Origin: Actinocatenispora comari
GTDB lineage: Bacteria; Actinomycetota; Actinomycetes; Mycobacteriales; Micromonosporaceae
Direction: 5' to 3'
Length of the DNA stretch: 60,250 bases
NCBI RefSeq assembly: GCF_017312725.1
Contig: NZ_BOPO01000016.1
Location: 1-60,250, forward strand
Part shown: piece by piece, positions 41,663-51,716 of the stretch
How positions within the stretch are numbered: the stretch's first letter is position 1
Layout of the letters: the number at the start of each line of letters is the position of its first letter
The notes under the pieces: model-generated
Database searches by the model: none
The model's input: the letters and a program-made list of their open reading frames with translations, nothing else
What the model was told of the DNA's origin: nothing
Translations under genes and position numbers: made by a program

Positions 41663-42694
41663 TCAGCGCACTGTCGGGTCGTGGCCGTCGTCGATCGCGT
41701 CCCAGATCTTCGCGGCGTCGTCGTCGGCGCCGACCCGGGCGGCCCGGCCGGCGGGACGCTCGTACCGGGAGCCCATCGTCGGCCAGTTGCGGCCCCGGCG
41801 CACCGTGCCGAAGCCGACGACGGCGACGAGCAGGCCGCCGACCAGCGCGGTGATCGCCCAACCGGCGGTCACGCTGCCCGGGTCGTGCGTGGCGACCGAC
41901 AGCCCGTATCCGGCGCCGGCGGCCACCCCGAACCCGGTCAGGATCAGCAGTACGCCGACGAGCAACCGGCCGATCCGCCGGGTGGCGACCAGGGCACCCG
42001 CCCCGGCCAGCGAGATCAGGGCCAGGGTCGGTACGACCGGGGTGATCTCGGTGCCGGTCCGGCCGGTCTGCTGCAGGTGCAGCGGGCCCAGCGGCCGGCC
42101 GGCCTGCACCGACCAGTTCTTGGACGCCGCGTACAGCGCGATGCCGGCGCCCAGCGTGCAGGCGACGACCGCGAGCACCAGCTGTCCCCGGGTCGACGGA
42201 CGCCGCGCCCCCGACCGACCCGGTACCGACCGACCCGGTACCGACCGGTCCCGGGCGGCGGAGGTCGTGGCGTCGGGGCCCGGCGCGTCGTCCGGTTCCG
42301 GGGTCTCCCGGCCGAGCACCGGCCCGGCCACCTCCGTCGTGCCCGTCGACTCGTCCGAGCTGCCCGCACCGGGCGCCGAGGCGCCGCCGGAACCGACGCG
42401 ATCCGACCCGGGATGGTCGGATTCCGTGCGGTAAGGCTCCGCGCGGTCGGATTCGGCGCGGCCCGTCTCGACGCGGTCCGACTCGACGCGGTCCGACTCG
42501 GCGCGGTCCGACTCGACGCGGCCCGGCTCGGCGTCGTCGGATCCAGCGCGGTCCGGGTCGGCGTCGTCGGATCCGGCGCGCTCGGCTGCCAGCTGGTCCG
42601 ACTCCGGGCGGTCGGGTTCGGGGTTGTCAGGCGCCGGCTGGTCGGCGGCGGTGGGATCGGTGCCGGGGTGGGTGTCGGCGCGGCGGTCGGACAT
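41663..42694 (-). CDS. Trp operon-associated membrane protein (TIGR02234 type)
   Basis: This 343-residue protein has no known function but is conserved between trpE and trpC in actinobacteria. The last 190 residues hold four hydrophobic segments (LVLAVVACTLGAGIALYAA, LALISLAGAGALVATRR, LLVGVLLILTGFGVAAGAG and AGWAITALVGGLLVAVVGF) with the family feature ASKNW after the first. The N-terminal 150 residues are a highly acidic repeat region with SDRAESDRVE-type units, longer than in typical members. The start codon shares one base with the trpE stop, so translation is coupled. The protein ends before the repeat-rich gap. Confidence 0.85.
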   Translation of the reverse strand: MSDRRADTHPGTDPTAADQPAPDNPEPDRPESDQLAAERAGSDDADPDRAGSDDAEPGRVESDRAESDRVESDRVETGRAESDRAEPYRTESDHPGSDRVGSGGASAPGAGSSDESTGTTEVAGPVLGRETPEPDDAPGPDATTSAARDRSVPGRSVPGRSGARRPSTRGQLVLAVVACTLGAGIALYAASKNWSVQAGRPLGPLHLQQTGRTGTEITPVVPTLALISLAGAGALVATRRIGRLLVGVLLILTGFGVAAGAGYGLSVATHDPGSVTAGWAITALVGGLLVAVVGFGTVRRGRNWPTMGSRYERPAGRAARVGADDDAAKIWDAIDDGHDPTVR

Positions 42695-44235
42695 CAGCGG
42701 GCCTGCCGCAGCGTCTCGGCGGAGGCGATCGCGGCCAGTACCGCCGCGGACTTGTTGCGGGTCTCGGTGTCCTCGGCGTCCGGATCGGAGTCGGCCACGA
42801 TGCCGCCGCCGGCCTGCACGTACGCCCGGCCGTCCCGGATCAGCGCGGTGCGGATCGCGATCGCCATGTCCAGATCGCCGGCGAAGTCGAGGTAGCCGAC
42901 CGTCCCGCCGTACAGGCCGCGGCGCACCGGCTCCAGCTCCTCGATGATCTCCATCGCCCGTACCTTCGGCGCACCCGACAGCGTGCCGGCGGGGAACGTG
43001 GCCCGCAGCGCGTCGAACGCGGTCCGCCCCTCGGCCAGCTCACCGACCACGGTGGACACGATGTGCATGACGTGGCTGTACCGCTCGATGGTGAAGAACT
43101 CGGGCACCTCGACCGTGCCCGGCACGCACACCCGGCCGAGGTCGTTGCGGGCGAGGTCGACCAGCATCACGTGCTCGGCGCGTTCCTTCGGGTCGGTGAG
43201 CAGGTCCTCGGCCAGCCGGCGCTCCTCCTCCGGGGTGGCGCCGCGCGGCCGGGTGCCGGCGATCGGGTGCATCAGGGCGCGGCGCCCGGTCACCTTCACG
43301 TGCACCTCGGGGCTGGAGCCGACGATGTCGAACGCCTCGTGCCCGCCGGCGCCGTCGACGCCACCGAACCGCAGCAGGTACATGTACGGGGACGGGTTGG
43401 TCGCCCGCAGCACCCGGTACACGTCGAGCGGGTCGGCCGCGGTGTCGGCCTCGAACCGCTGCGACGGGACGATCTGGAAGCACTCGCCGGCCCGGATCGC
43501 CTCCTTCGCCGCCTCCACCGCCTTCTGGTACCCGCCGGCCGGGGTGCGGCCGGCCAGGTGCACCGGCGGTACCTTCTCGACCGTCGACACCATCGGCGGC
43601 GTGGGCCGGCTCAGCGCGGTGGTCATCGCGTCCAGCCGGCCGACCGCCTGGTGGTACTGCGCGGTCAGCTCGGCGGGGCCGGCGTCGGGTGGCAGCACCG
43701 CGTTGGCGATCAGCAGCACCGAGCCGTCCACGTGGTCGAGCACGGCCAGGTCGGTGGCGAGCAGGAAACCCAGGTCGGGGAAGCCGAGCTCGTCGGCGGC
43801 CAGCTCCGGCAGCTTCTCGAACCGGCGCACCACGTCGTAGCCGAAGAACCCGACCAGCCCGCCGGTCAGCGGCGGCAGCGCCGGCTCGCCGGCCACCGGC
43901 GGCGAGGACAGCGCGGCGACGGTGGCGGTCAGCGCCTCGATCGGGTCGCCGTCGGTCGGCACCCCGGCCGGCGGCTCACCCAGCCAGTGCGCCCGGCCGT
44001 CCCGGACGGTCAGCGCGGCGGCGCTGCGCACCCCGACGAACGAGTACCGGGACCAGGTACCAGTCGCCTCCGCCGACTCCAGCAGGAACGTGCCGGGGCC
44101 GCCGGCCAGCTTGCGGTACACCCCGATCGGCGTCTCGCAGTCGGCCAGCAGCCGCCGGGTCACCGGGACCACCCGGCGTTGCGCGGCCAGCTCGGCGAAC
44201 GTGGCCTCGTCCGGGCTCACGGCTCCGGTCGTCAC
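42694..44235 (-). CDS. trpE: Anthranilate synthase component I
   Basis: This 513-residue enzyme makes anthranilate from chorismate with an amidotransferase partner encoded elsewhere. The feedback site is LLESAE near residue 52. Chorismate-binding motifs include [48 protein letters not shown] and [11 protein letters not shown]. The GTG start at 44235 overlaps the hisI stop as GTGA and has a gaaggga site. This links the last histidine gene to the first tryptophan gene on one transcript. Confidence 0.97.
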   Translation of the reverse strand: MTTGAVSPDEATFAELAAQRRVVPVTRRLLADCETPIGVYRKLAGGPGTFLLESAEATGTWSRYSFVGVRSAAALTVRDGRAHWLGEPPAGVPTDGDPIEALTATVAALSSPPVAGEPALPPLTGGLVGFFGYDVVRRFEKLPELAADELGFPDLGFLLATDLAVLDHVDGSVLLIANAVLPPDAGPAELTAQYHQAVGRLDAMTTALSRPTPPMVSTVEKVPPVHLAGRTPAGGYQKAVEAAKEAIRAGECFQIVPSQRFEADTAADPLDVYRVLRATNPSPYMYLLRFGGVDGAGGHEAFDIVGSSPEVHVKVTGRRALMHPIAGTRPRGATPEEERRLAEDLLTDPKERAEHVMLVDLARNDLGRVCVPGTVEVPEFFTIERYSHVMHIVSTVVGELAEGRTAFDALRATFPAGTLSGAPKVRAMEIIEELEPVRRGLYGGTVGYLDFAGDLDMAIAIRTALIRDGRAYVQAGGGIVADSDPDAEDTETRNKSAAVLAAIASAETLRQAR

Positions 44236-44675
44236 CGGATGCTCCCTTCCGCGGGATCGGTCTGCGTGCCGGCCTCGGCCGGCGAGGCGGATTCGGACGC
44301 TACGACGTCGGACGGCACGGCGTCGGCGGTCAGTGGCAGGTCACGGCCGTCGAAGCAGGTGCGGGTACCGGTGTGGCAGGCGGCGCCGACCTGGTCGACC
44401 CGGACCAGCAGGGTGTCGCCGTCGCAGTCCAGGGCGACCGACCGGACATGCTGGACATGCCCGGAGGTGTCGCCCTTGACCCAGTACTCGCCCCGGCTGC
44501 GCGACCAGTAGGTGGCCCGGCCGGTGGTCAGCGTGCGGTGCAGCGCCTCGTCGTCCATCCAGGCGAGCATCAGCACCTCACCGGTGTCGTACTGCTGGGC
44601 GACGGCCGGCACCAGGCCGTCCGGGCCACGCTTGAGCCGGGCCGCGATCGCGGGGTCGAGACTGCTCACAGTCAC
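44232..44675 (-). CDS. hisI: Phosphoribosyl-AMP cyclohydrolase
   Basis: This 147-residue zinc enzyme opens the ring of phosphoribosyl-AMP, step three of histidine synthesis. Hallmarks are [29 protein letters not shown] and the metal ligands in [11 protein letters not shown] and [12 protein letters not shown]. The C-terminal 30 residues are an acidic tail. The GTG at 44675 overlaps the stop of the upstream membrane protein; GTG at 44669 is an alternative. It is about 8 kb from hisF, although in other actinobacteria hisF and hisI are usually adjacent. Confidence 0.95.
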   Translation of the reverse strand: MTVSSLDPAIAARLKRGPDGLVPAVAQQYDTGEVLMLAWMDDEALHRTLTTGRATYWSRSRGEYWVKGDTSGHVQHVRSVALDCDGDTLLVRVDQVGAACHTGTRTCFDGRDLPLTADAVPSDVVASESASPAEAGTQTDPAEGSIR

Positions 44676-45535
44676 CGATTGTCGCGCGCCGGGCCGCGGT
44701 ACCGCCGGGCGCCCCAGCGGGCCCGGTACGGCCGCACCCCGCTCGCCGGCCGCCACCCCGGCCGGCCGAGCAGATCCCGGGTGGCCCGGCGCAGGGTCTC
44801 GGCCGCGCCGCGACCGGCCAGCCCGGGCGAGCAGCGCAGCTCGAAGCGGGTCTCGCCGGCGTCCACCCGCAGCCACCGGGCCCGGCCGTACGGGTCGGCG
44901 AACACCGTCACCGAGCGGATCTCCTCCAGCGGCGCCCGGCGCACCCGCCAGCGCCCGTCCGGGCCCAGGAAACGCAGCTCCACCTCGTCGTCGGACAGCC
45001 GCAGCGCGACGTCGCGCATCCACCGGGCCCGCAGCATCCCCGCCGGGACCAGGACCACCACCACCGCCGCGACCAGCGCCACCAGCGGGGCACCGACGAA
45101 CTCCCGGCGCAGCACCACGAAGGCGACCAGCACCAGCAGCCCGAGCAGGCCGCCGGCGGCACCGAGGCCGGCGGCGAGCCCGGCCACCGAGGCGCCGGGC
45201 AGCAGGACGGTGCGCAGCCGGTACTCGCGGGCGACGGCCGGCGCGTTGCGGGGCAGCGCCGTGCCGCGCAGGCCGCGCCGGCGCAGCAGGTCGAACAGCC
45301 AGCCGGCGGTGTGCGCCACCAGGTAGCCGAGCACCGCGCCGGCCACCATCGGCACCGGCTGCGGCCCGTACGGCAGGGCGTAGCCGGCGGCGCCACCGGC
45401 AAGCAGCAGCGCCACCGTGGTCACCAGCCGCAGCGGTGCGCTCGCCGCCGGCCGACCCCGTACCGCGACGAGCAGCCACCCGGCCAGGCACACCACCGCG
45501 ATCCCGACCGCAATCCCGACGCTTGCTGCTGGCAT
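44672..45535 (-). CDS. Membrane protein with C-terminal PH-like domain
   Basis: This is a 287-residue protein with about five hydrophobic segments in the first 180 residues, then a soluble segment ([37 protein letters not shown]) resembling the PH-like domains of bacterial membrane proteins. Function unknown. The ATG at 45535 is preferred to a frame 7 codons longer because TACCAT lies 8 nt upstream, in leaderless geometry. The stop overlaps hisI as GTGA, so it leads the hisI-trp transcript. It is divergent from the DinB-like gene. Confidence 0.65.
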   Translation of the reverse strand: MPAASVGIAVGIAVVCLAGWLLVAVRGRPAASAPLRLVTTVALLLAGGAAGYALPYGPQPVPMVAGAVLGYLVAHTAGWLFDLLRRRGLRGTALPRNAPAVAREYRLRTVLLPGASVAGLAAGLGAAGGLLGLLVLVAFVVLRREFVGAPLVALVAAVVVVLVPAGMLRARWMRDVALRLSDDEVELRFLGPDGRWRVRRAPLEEIRSVTVFADPYGRARWLRVDAGETRFELRCSPGLAGRGAAETLRRATRDLLGRPGWRPASGVRPYRARWGARRYRGPARDNR

Positions 45536-45543
45536 GGTCCGGG

Positions 45544-45549
45544 ATGGTA
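45544..45549 (-). promoter_or_regulatory. -10 element TACCAT of the hisI-trp transcript (leaderless)
   Basis: On the minus strand TACCAT is followed by 8 nt and the ATG of the membrane protein gene. Confidence 0.45.
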
Positions 45550-45659
45550 CGGGCAACGGCGCCCCACCCGCCTCCCACCCGCGGCTCGAACCACCGGCGC
45601 CGCGGCCGCCGACCCGGCGCCGGCCGGTCCGTCGTCGCCCACCGGTACCGGGGCGTCAC

Positions 45660-45665
45660 TAGAGT
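45660..45665 (+). promoter_or_regulatory. -10 element TAGAGT of the DinB-like gene (leaderless)
   Basis: TAGAGT is followed by 7 nt and the GTG at 45673, without a ribosome binding site. Confidence 0.5.
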
Positions 45666-45672
45666 GATCGGG

Positions 45673-46299
45673 GTGACGGCATATGCGCACGGTGAGCGGC
45701 TGCAACTGGTGTCGCTGCTGCGGCAGGTGGGCCCGGACGCACCGACCCTGTGCGAGGGGTGGGACGCCCGGGATCTGGTCGCGCACCTGCTGGCCCGGGA
45801 GCGGCGCCCCGACTCCGGTGTCGGCCTGCTGGTCCGGCCGCTCGCCGGCTGGTCCGAGCGGGTCCGGCACGGCTACGCCGAGCAGGACTGGGACGTCCTG
45901 CTGGATCTGCTCGCCGCGCCGCCGTGGTGGAGCCCGGTGTCCAACCCGCTCACCGACGAGCTGGTCAACACGATGGAGATGTTCCTGCACCACGAGGACG
46001 TCCGCCGGGCCCGGCCGGAGTGGCAGCCGCGCGACCTGCCGATCGAGCTGAACGAGCTGCTCTGGCGCCGGCTGTCGATGCTGACCACCGTGTCGATGCG
46101 TCGGCTGCCGGTCCGGGTCACCCTGGCCGCGCCGGAGTACGGCGAGCGCACCGTCGGCGCCGGCCCGCACGTGCGGCTGACCGGCCCGCCCGGTGAGCTG
46201 CTGGTGTTCGCGTCCGGGCGGCAGGACGCCGCCCGGCTGTCGGCCGAGGGCCCGAGCGAGTCGGTGCAGGCGCTGCGCGAGGCCCGCTTCGCCATGTGA
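45673..46299 (+). CDS. DinB-like metal-binding protein (TIGR03085 type)
   Basis: This is a 208-residue helical protein of the family related to mycothiol-dependent maleylpyruvate isomerase N-terminal domains (DinB-like four-helix bundle). The metal-binding histidines are expected in [20 protein letters not shown] and [17 protein letters not shown], both visible. The C-terminal 80 residues are a beta-rich domain. Function unknown; relatives act in thiol-linked detoxification (inference). The GTG at 45673 is selected by its TAGAGT box at leaderless distance. It lies in a 900-bp gap between the hisI cluster and an ABC exporter and is not part of either operon. Confidence 0.75.
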   Translation: MTAYAHGERLQLVSLLRQVGPDAPTLCEGWDARDLVAHLLARERRPDSGVGLLVRPLAGWSERVRHGYAEQDWDVLLDLLAAPPWWSPVSNPLTDELVNTMEMFLHHEDVRRARPEWQPRDLPIELNELLWRRLSMLTTVSMRRLPVRVTLAAPEYGERTVGAGPHVRLTGPPGELLVFASGRQDAARLSAEGPSESVQALREARFAM

Positions 46300-46439
46300 G
46301 CCCGCGCCACCCGCCAGGTCGTGCACACCGGCTCGGCGCGCCGACCTCGACCAGCGCCCGCGCCGTGCACGGTGAGCGTCGCGCCCCGTGGTCGGCGAGC
46401 GCCCCGGGCCTCACGGCCGAGTAAAGGCGACGCCGGCGG

Positions 46440-48269
46440 TCAGCGGGTCTGTTCCAACCAGGAGGCGTGCAGCCGCTCGTACACCGAGTCGGTCACGGCG
46501 ACCAGCTGCTCGTGCGGGCCGCGCTGCACGATCCGCCCGCCGTCGAACACCAGCACCTCGTCCGCCGCCTCGGCGGTGGACAGCCGGTGCGCGATCGTCA
46601 CCGTCGTCCGGCCACGGGTCACCGCGTCCAGCGCGCGCTGCAGCCGTACCTCGGTCGCCGGATCCACGGCGCTCGTCGCCTCGTCCAGGATCAGCAGGTC
46701 GGGATCGGCCACGTACGCCCGGACCAGGGCGACCAGCTGCCGCTCGCCCACCGACAGGTGCTCGCCGCGCTCGCCGACCGGCGTGTCCAGCCCGGCCGGC
46801 AGGCCGGCCAACCAGTCGGCCAGCCCCAGCTCGGCGAACGCCGCGGTCAGCTCCGCATCCGACAGGTCGGGGCGGACGAACGCCGCGTTGCGACCGACGG
46901 TGCTGTCGAACAGGAACCCGTCCTGCGGCACCATCACCACCCGCCGGCGCAACTCGGCGAACCCGACCCGGGAGAGGGGTGTCCCGGACAGCAGCACCCG
47001 GCCGCGGGTCGGGTCCATCAGCCGGGTCAGCAACTTCGCGAAGGTCGTCTTGCCGCTGCCGGTCTCGCCGACCACCGCGACCGCCGTGCCCGGGGCGATC
47101 GTCACGGCCACGTCCGACAGCGCCTCCGCGCCGCCGCCCGGGTAGGCGTACCCGACGTCGGCGAACCGCACCGCGAGCGGGCCGGCCGGCAGCGGGCTGG
47201 CCTGCTCACCCGGGTCGACGACCTCCGGTTCGGCGTCCAGGATGTCGAGCACCCGGCGCCAGCCGGCGACCGCGTTCTGCGCCTCGGTCAGCGTCTCGGT
47301 GAACATCTGGATCGGCTGCACGAACAGCCCGGCGAGGAACACGAACGCGGTCAGCTCGCCGACGCTGAACCCGGCACCCAGTTCGTGCGCGAGGCCGGCG
47401 CCGAGCACCACGCCACCGACCACGACCAGGGTGTTGGTCAGCCCGGACGCGCCCTCGCTCAGCGCCGACATCACCACGCTGCTCCGCTGCGCGCCGTACT
47501 GGGCGGAGCGGTACCGCTCGATCGCGTCGGACAGCCGGCCGGCGGTGCGGCCGGACACCCCGTAGGCCCGGATCACCGGCGCGCCGACGACGCTCTCCGC
47601 GACCGCCGCGTACAGCACGCCGACGCGTTCCCGGACCGCCCGGTAGGCCGTCTGCTGCCAGCGCTGCAGCCGCGGCATCACCAACGCCAGCGGCACGAAC
47701 ACCGCGAGCACCGCGACCGTCAGTGGCCACGAGTACACGACCATCACGACCGTCGCGACCACCACCTGCCCGGCGTTGACCACCAGGCTCACGCCGCTGA
47801 ACTGCAGGAACCGGGAGATCTGGTCGATGTCGGAGGTGACCCGGCTGACCAGCGCGCCGCGCCGCTCGTCCTGCTGGTGCAGCACCGACAGCGCGTGCAC
47901 GTGGCCGAAGGTGCGGATTCGCAGCCCGGACAGCGCCGTCTCGGTGCTGCGGTAGAGCCGGTAGTTCATCAGGTAGGCCGAGCCGACCGCGAGCACCAGC
48001 AGCACCACGGTCAGCGCGCCGACCGTCGCGACGTAGCCCAGGTTCGGCCCGCCGGTCGCGCGGATGCCGTGGTCGAGGCCCTGCTGCACGGCGATCGGTA
48101 CCGCCACCTTGCCCAGCGTCGAGGCCAGTGCCAGGGCGAGGGTGCCGGACAGCCCGGCGCGCAGCTCCGGCGACAGCGCCAGCCCGCGGCGCAGCGTGAC
48201 GAGCGTACCGTCGGGCGCCGCCGGCGCGGTGCGGCGTGGCGCGGGCTCGACCCGTACGTCGGTGCTCAC
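46440..48269 (-). CDS. ABC exporter half, consensus ATPase (catalytic) subunit
   Basis: This 609-residue protein has a six-helix membrane domain (residues about 40-330) and a nucleotide-binding domain at the C-terminus. Walker A is GETGSGKTT, Walker B is LLILDEATSA with the catalytic Glu and the switch is IAHRLST, all canonical. The signature is LSVGE instead of LSGGQ. Together with its partner it forms a heterodimeric drug/lipid-type exporter. The GTG start overlaps the partner stop as GTGA. It sits between his genes and is not involved in histidine synthesis. Substrate unknown. Confidence 0.9.
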   Translation of the reverse strand: MSTDVRVEPAPRRTAPAAPDGTLVTLRRGLALSPELRAGLSGTLALALASTLGKVAVPIAVQQGLDHGIRATGGPNLGYVATVGALTVVLLVLAVGSAYLMNYRLYRSTETALSGLRIRTFGHVHALSVLHQQDERRGALVSRVTSDIDQISRFLQFSGVSLVVNAGQVVVATVVMVVYSWPLTVAVLAVFVPLALVMPRLQRWQQTAYRAVRERVGVLYAAVAESVVGAPVIRAYGVSGRTAGRLSDAIERYRSAQYGAQRSSVVMSALSEGASGLTNTLVVVGGVVLGAGLAHELGAGFSVGELTAFVFLAGLFVQPIQMFTETLTEAQNAVAGWRRVLDILDAEPEVVDPGEQASPLPAGPLAVRFADVGYAYPGGGAEALSDVAVTIAPGTAVAVVGETGSGKTTFAKLLTRLMDPTRGRVLLSGTPLSRVGFAELRRRVVMVPQDGFLFDSTVGRNAAFVRPDLSDAELTAAFAELGLADWLAGLPAGLDTPVGERGEHLSVGERQLVALVRAYVADPDLLILDEATSAVDPATEVRLQRALDAVTRGRTTVTIAHRLSTAEAADEVLVFDGGRIVQRGPHEQLVAVTDSVYERLHASWLEQTR

Positions 48270-50086
48270 CCGGCCACCTCCACCTCGTCGTCGGCGTCGG
48301 CGTCGGCGGCCTCGTAGGCGGTGACGAGCTCGGCGTAGCCGGGGACGGTGGCGAGCAGCTCGCGGTGCGTGCCGCGGGCGGCGACCCGGCCGTCGGCCAG
48401 GTAGACCACCTCGTCGGCGAGCGCGATCGTGGCCCGCCGGTACGCGACGACCAGCACCGTGGTGTCGGTGCCGGTGGTGCGCAGGCCGGCGAGGATCGCC
48501 TGCTCGACCCGGGGATCGACGGCGCTGGTGGCGTCGTCGAGGATCAGCAGCCGGGGTCGGCCGGCCAGCCCGCGGGCCAGCGTGACGCGCTGCCGCTGGC
48601 CGCCGGACAGGCTGGCGCCACGCTCCCCGACGGCGGTGTCCGCACCGTCCGGCAGGGCGGCGACGAACCGGTCGGCCTGGGCCAGCCGCAGCGCCGCGGC
48701 GGCGTCGTCGGCGCCGACGCCCGTGCGCTCCAGCGCGACGTTGCCGTGCACCGTGTCGTCGAACACGAACGGCACCTGCGGCACCAGCGCGACCGTCGAG
48801 GCCAGCGCGGCGGCGGACAGCTCGCGCACGTCCCGGCCGGCGAGCCGGACCGTGCCGTCGGTCGGGTCGACCAGCCGGGCGGCGAGCTGGGTCAGGGTGG
48901 ACTTGCCCGAGCCGGTGGCTCCGACCAGCGCGACGGTGCGGCCGGCCGGCACGGTGAAGCTCACGTCGGTCAGCACGTCGGCGCCGTCGCCGTAGCCGAA
49001 CCGGACCCGGTCGAACGTCAGCTCCACCGCGCCGGTGCCGGGCAGCTCCGCCGCGCCGTGCGCCATCCCGCCCTCGGCCGCCAGTACGCCGTCGACGCGG
49101 TCGGCGCCGGCCACCGCGCGCGGCAGGTCGCCCAGCACCCAGCCGATCGCCCGCACCGGGAACGCCAGCACGCTGAACAGGAACGCCGCCGACACCAGCT
49201 GCGGCACCGTCAGGTCGCCGGCGGCCAACCGGACCGACCCGACCACCAGCACGGCGAGCGTGCCGACGTTGGGCAGCGCGTCCATCAGCGGGTCGAACAG
49301 GCCGCGGACCCGGCCGGCCGCGATCGAGGCGTCCCGCAGCTGGTCGGAGACCACGGCGAACCGGGCGGTCTCGGCCGCCTCCCGGCCGGCGGTCTTGACC
49401 ACCAGCGCGCCGTCGAAGCTCTCGTGCGCGACCGCGGCGACCTCGCCGCGCAGCCGCTGCGCCGCTGCCTGCAGCGGCGCGGACCGGCGCGAGTAGACCA
49501 CGTTGATCACGAACACGGTCGGGAACACCGCGACGCCGACCAGCGCGAGCACCCAGTCGGTGACCAGCAGCGCGACGATCGCGGTGACCAGCATGGTGAC
49601 CGTACCCACGGCGAACGGGAACGGCGCGATCGGCATGAACGCGCTCTCCACGTCGTTGTTGGCGTTCGACAGCAGGGCACCGGTCGGATGCCGCTGGTGC
49701 CAGGACATCGGCAGGTCGAGATAGCGCTGCGTCACGGCCCGCCGGTAGCGGGCCTGCAGCCGGTACTGCATCGCCCCGGCACCGAGCCGCCGGCCGAGGA
49801 TGCCGACGATCTTGAGCACGCTGACGCCGAGGATCGCCGCGCCGCCGAGCGCCAGCGCCCCGGCCGGCACCCGGCCCGCCTCGATCGCCGGCACCGCGAC
49901 GTCACCGACCACCGCCCCGATCACGTACGCGCTGGCCACGGTCATCACCGCGAACAGCACGCTGCCGAGAGCCCCGATCGCGAACGTCGCCGGCTCGTCC
50001 CGGATGGACCGACCCAGCAGCTTCAGCCCGCGCAGCACGACCCCGCGGTCGTACCCGGTGCTGTATCCGGACACCGCCACACCCAC
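48266..50086 (-). CDS. ABC exporter half, degenerate ATPase subunit
   Basis: This is a 606-residue partner of the next gene. The membrane domain spans residues about 30-320. The nucleotide-binding domain has a normal Walker A (GATGSGKST) and signature (LSGGQ), but Walker B ends LLILDDATSA with Asp in place of the catalytic Glu, and the switch histidine is replaced by Tyr (VAYRRAT). This combination is typical of the non-hydrolysing site in asymmetric exporters. The GTG at 50086 or the GTG at 50080 is the start. The MocR-type regulator gene lies upstream in the same direction. Confidence 0.9.
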   Translation of the reverse strand: MGVAVSGYSTGYDRGVVLRGLKLLGRSIRDEPATFAIGALGSVLFAVMTVASAYVIGAVVGDVAVPAIEAGRVPAGALALGGAAILGVSVLKIVGILGRRLGAGAMQYRLQARYRRAVTQRYLDLPMSWHQRHPTGALLSNANNDVESAFMPIAPFPFAVGTVTMLVTAIVALLVTDWVLALVGVAVFPTVFVINVVYSRRSAPLQAAAQRLRGEVAAVAHESFDGALVVKTAGREAAETARFAVVSDQLRDASIAAGRVRGLFDPLMDALPNVGTLAVLVVGSVRLAAGDLTVPQLVSAAFLFSVLAFPVRAIGWVLGDLPRAVAGADRVDGVLAAEGGMAHGAAELPGTGAVELTFDRVRFGYGDGADVLTDVSFTVPAGRTVALVGATGSGKSTLTQLAARLVDPTDGTVRLAGRDVRELSAAALASTVALVPQVPFVFDDTVHGNVALERTGVGADDAAAALRLAQADRFVAALPDGADTAVGERGASLSGGQRQRVTLARGLAGRPRLLILDDATSAVDPRVEQAILAGLRTTGTDTTVLVVAYRRATIALADEVVYLADGRVAARGTHRELLATVPGYAELVTAYEAADADADDEVEVAG

Positions 50087-50255
50087 CCCTTACCTTCTCC
50101 GGGTACGACGATGCCCCATGGCGCCGACATTTCGAGACCGGAGGCGATCTAGGTCACGTCCGGGCCAGCGCCCCGAGCGGCCCGGGACGGGCCGTGCCGC
50201 ACGGAGCGCCGGCACGCCGAGCGACCCGCCGAACGAGGGCCGGCCCGCTGCCGGG

Positions 50256-51698
50256 TCAGGCGACGACGGCGGGGACGGCCGGGCGACCGGGCGGCAGCGC
50301 GTCCAGGTCGGCGCGGGCGGCCGCGATCCGGCGTACCGCCTCGACCAGCTCGTGCGCCGGCCGCGCGAACGGCAGCCGCAGGTAGCGCTCGAACGTGCCC
50401 TCGGTGCCGAAGCGGGGGCCCGGCGCGAGCCGCACCCCGTACGCCTCGGCGGCCCGGGCCAGCGCGCTCGCGACCGGCTCGTCGAGCTCCACCCACAGGC
50501 ACAGGCCGCCGTCCGGTACCCGGAACCGGGCGCCGGGCAGGTGCTCGCGCACCGCGCCGACCAGCGCGTCGCGCTGGGTGCGCAGCAGTTGGCGCCGGAC
50601 CGGCAGGATCGTCGCGGCGCGGGCCATCAGCGCCCGGGCGACCAGCTGGTCGAGCACCGCACCACCCATGTCGACGCCGGCCCGGACCGCGGCGAGCCGC
50701 TGGATCAGCGCCGGCGTGGCGCGGATCCAGCCGACCCGCAGCCCACCCCAGTACGACTTGGACATGCCGCCCACGGTGATCACCCGCCGGTGCCGGTCCA
50801 GCGCGGCCATCGGCGGCGGCGCCGGCCGGTCGGTGAGCGAGAGCTCCGCGAACGTCTCGTCCGCGACGAGCAACCCGCCGCCCCGGTACGCCGCGGCGAT
50901 CAGTGCGGCGCGCTGCGGCTCGGGCAGGACCGCGCCGGTGGGGTTGTGGAAGTCCGGGATCAGGTACGTCACCCGGTACCGGCCGGCCGTGATCGCCGGC
51001 AGCACCGGGTCGAGGTCCCAGCCGCCGTCGGTGACCGGAACCGGGTCGGCGCGCAGCCGGGCCGCGGTGAGCGCGGTCAGCGCGTTCGGGTAGCTCGGCG
51101 ACTCGACGAGGATCCGCTCCCCCGGCGCGGTCAGCAGCCGCAGCACCAGGTCGAGCCCCTGCTGGGCGCCGCTGGTGACGAGGATCTCGGCGGGCCCGGT
51201 CGGCACCCCGCGGGCGGTGAACCGGTCCGCGATCGCGGACCGCAGCTCGGGCAGCCCGGCCGGGTAGTAGCCGTGGCTGGTGGCGTACCCGGCGAGCTCG
51301 TCGGCGGCCTGCCGCGCGGCCGCGGTCAGCTCGGCCGGCGGCGGCGGGGCGGCGCAGCCCAGGTCGATCAGCGCCTCGTCGTCCGGGGCCCACAGCCCGC
51401 TGGTGGACAGCCGCTGCCCCTCCGGCAGCGCCGTGTCGCTGCCCGCGCCGCGCCGGGACCGCAGGTACCCCTGGTCGCGCAGCAGCCGGTAGGCCGCCGT
51501 CACGGTGGTGCGGCTGACCGCGAGCTCGACCGCGAGCGAGCGTTCCGCGGGCAGCCGGACGCCGAGCGCGAGCCGACCGTCCCGGATCAGTCCGCGTACC
51601 GCCACGGCGAGCGCCACGTAGTCGCTGCCGCCGGTGCGACGCCAGTCACCGAGCCGGCGGGCCAGCGCCGGCGCCCCCACCCGGGCCACCGCTTCCAT
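50256..51698 (-). CDS. MocR-type PLP-dependent GntR regulator (YczR-like)
   Basis: This is a 480-residue fusion of a GntR winged helix (residues about 25-95, with LAVSRTTVTAAYRLL) and an aminotransferase fold I domain. The PLP lysine is in GMSKSYWGGLRVG; the tyrosine/asparagine pair for the cofactor ring is in PDFHNPTGA and VADETFAEL. MocR proteins use PLP as the effector or sensor. The gene is divergent from a YczE-type membrane protein, the classic YczR-YczE arrangement, and the shared operator is the 12-bp inverted repeat between them. It is separated from the ABC exporter by 169 bp, so exporter control is not implied. Confidence 0.85.
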   Translation of the reverse strand: MEAVARVGAPALARRLGDWRRTGGSDYVALAVAVRGLIRDGRLALGVRLPAERSLAVELAVSRTTVTAAYRLLRDQGYLRSRRGAGSDTALPEGQRLSTSGLWAPDDEALIDLGCAAPPPPAELTAAARQAADELAGYATSHGYYPAGLPELRSAIADRFTARGVPTGPAEILVTSGAQQGLDLVLRLLTAPGERILVESPSYPNALTALTAARLRADPVPVTDGGWDLDPVLPAITAGRYRVTYLIPDFHNPTGAVLPEPQRAALIAAAYRGGGLLVADETFAELSLTDRPAPPPMAALDRHRRVITVGGMSKSYWGGLRVGWIRATPALIQRLAAVRAGVDMGGAVLDQLVARALMARAATILPVRRQLLRTQRDALVGAVREHLPGARFRVPDGGLCLWVELDEPVASALARAAEAYGVRLAPGPRFGTEGTFERYLRLPFARPAHELVEAVRRIAAARADLDALPPGRPAVPAVVA

Positions 51699-51716
51699 GC
51701 CACCACCTCAGCACGA

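Noticed and set aside
43900-44260. Trp attenuator or leader peptide before trpE
   Set aside because: trpE is stop/start coupled to hisI, leaving no room for a leader, and no Trp-codon cluster was seen.
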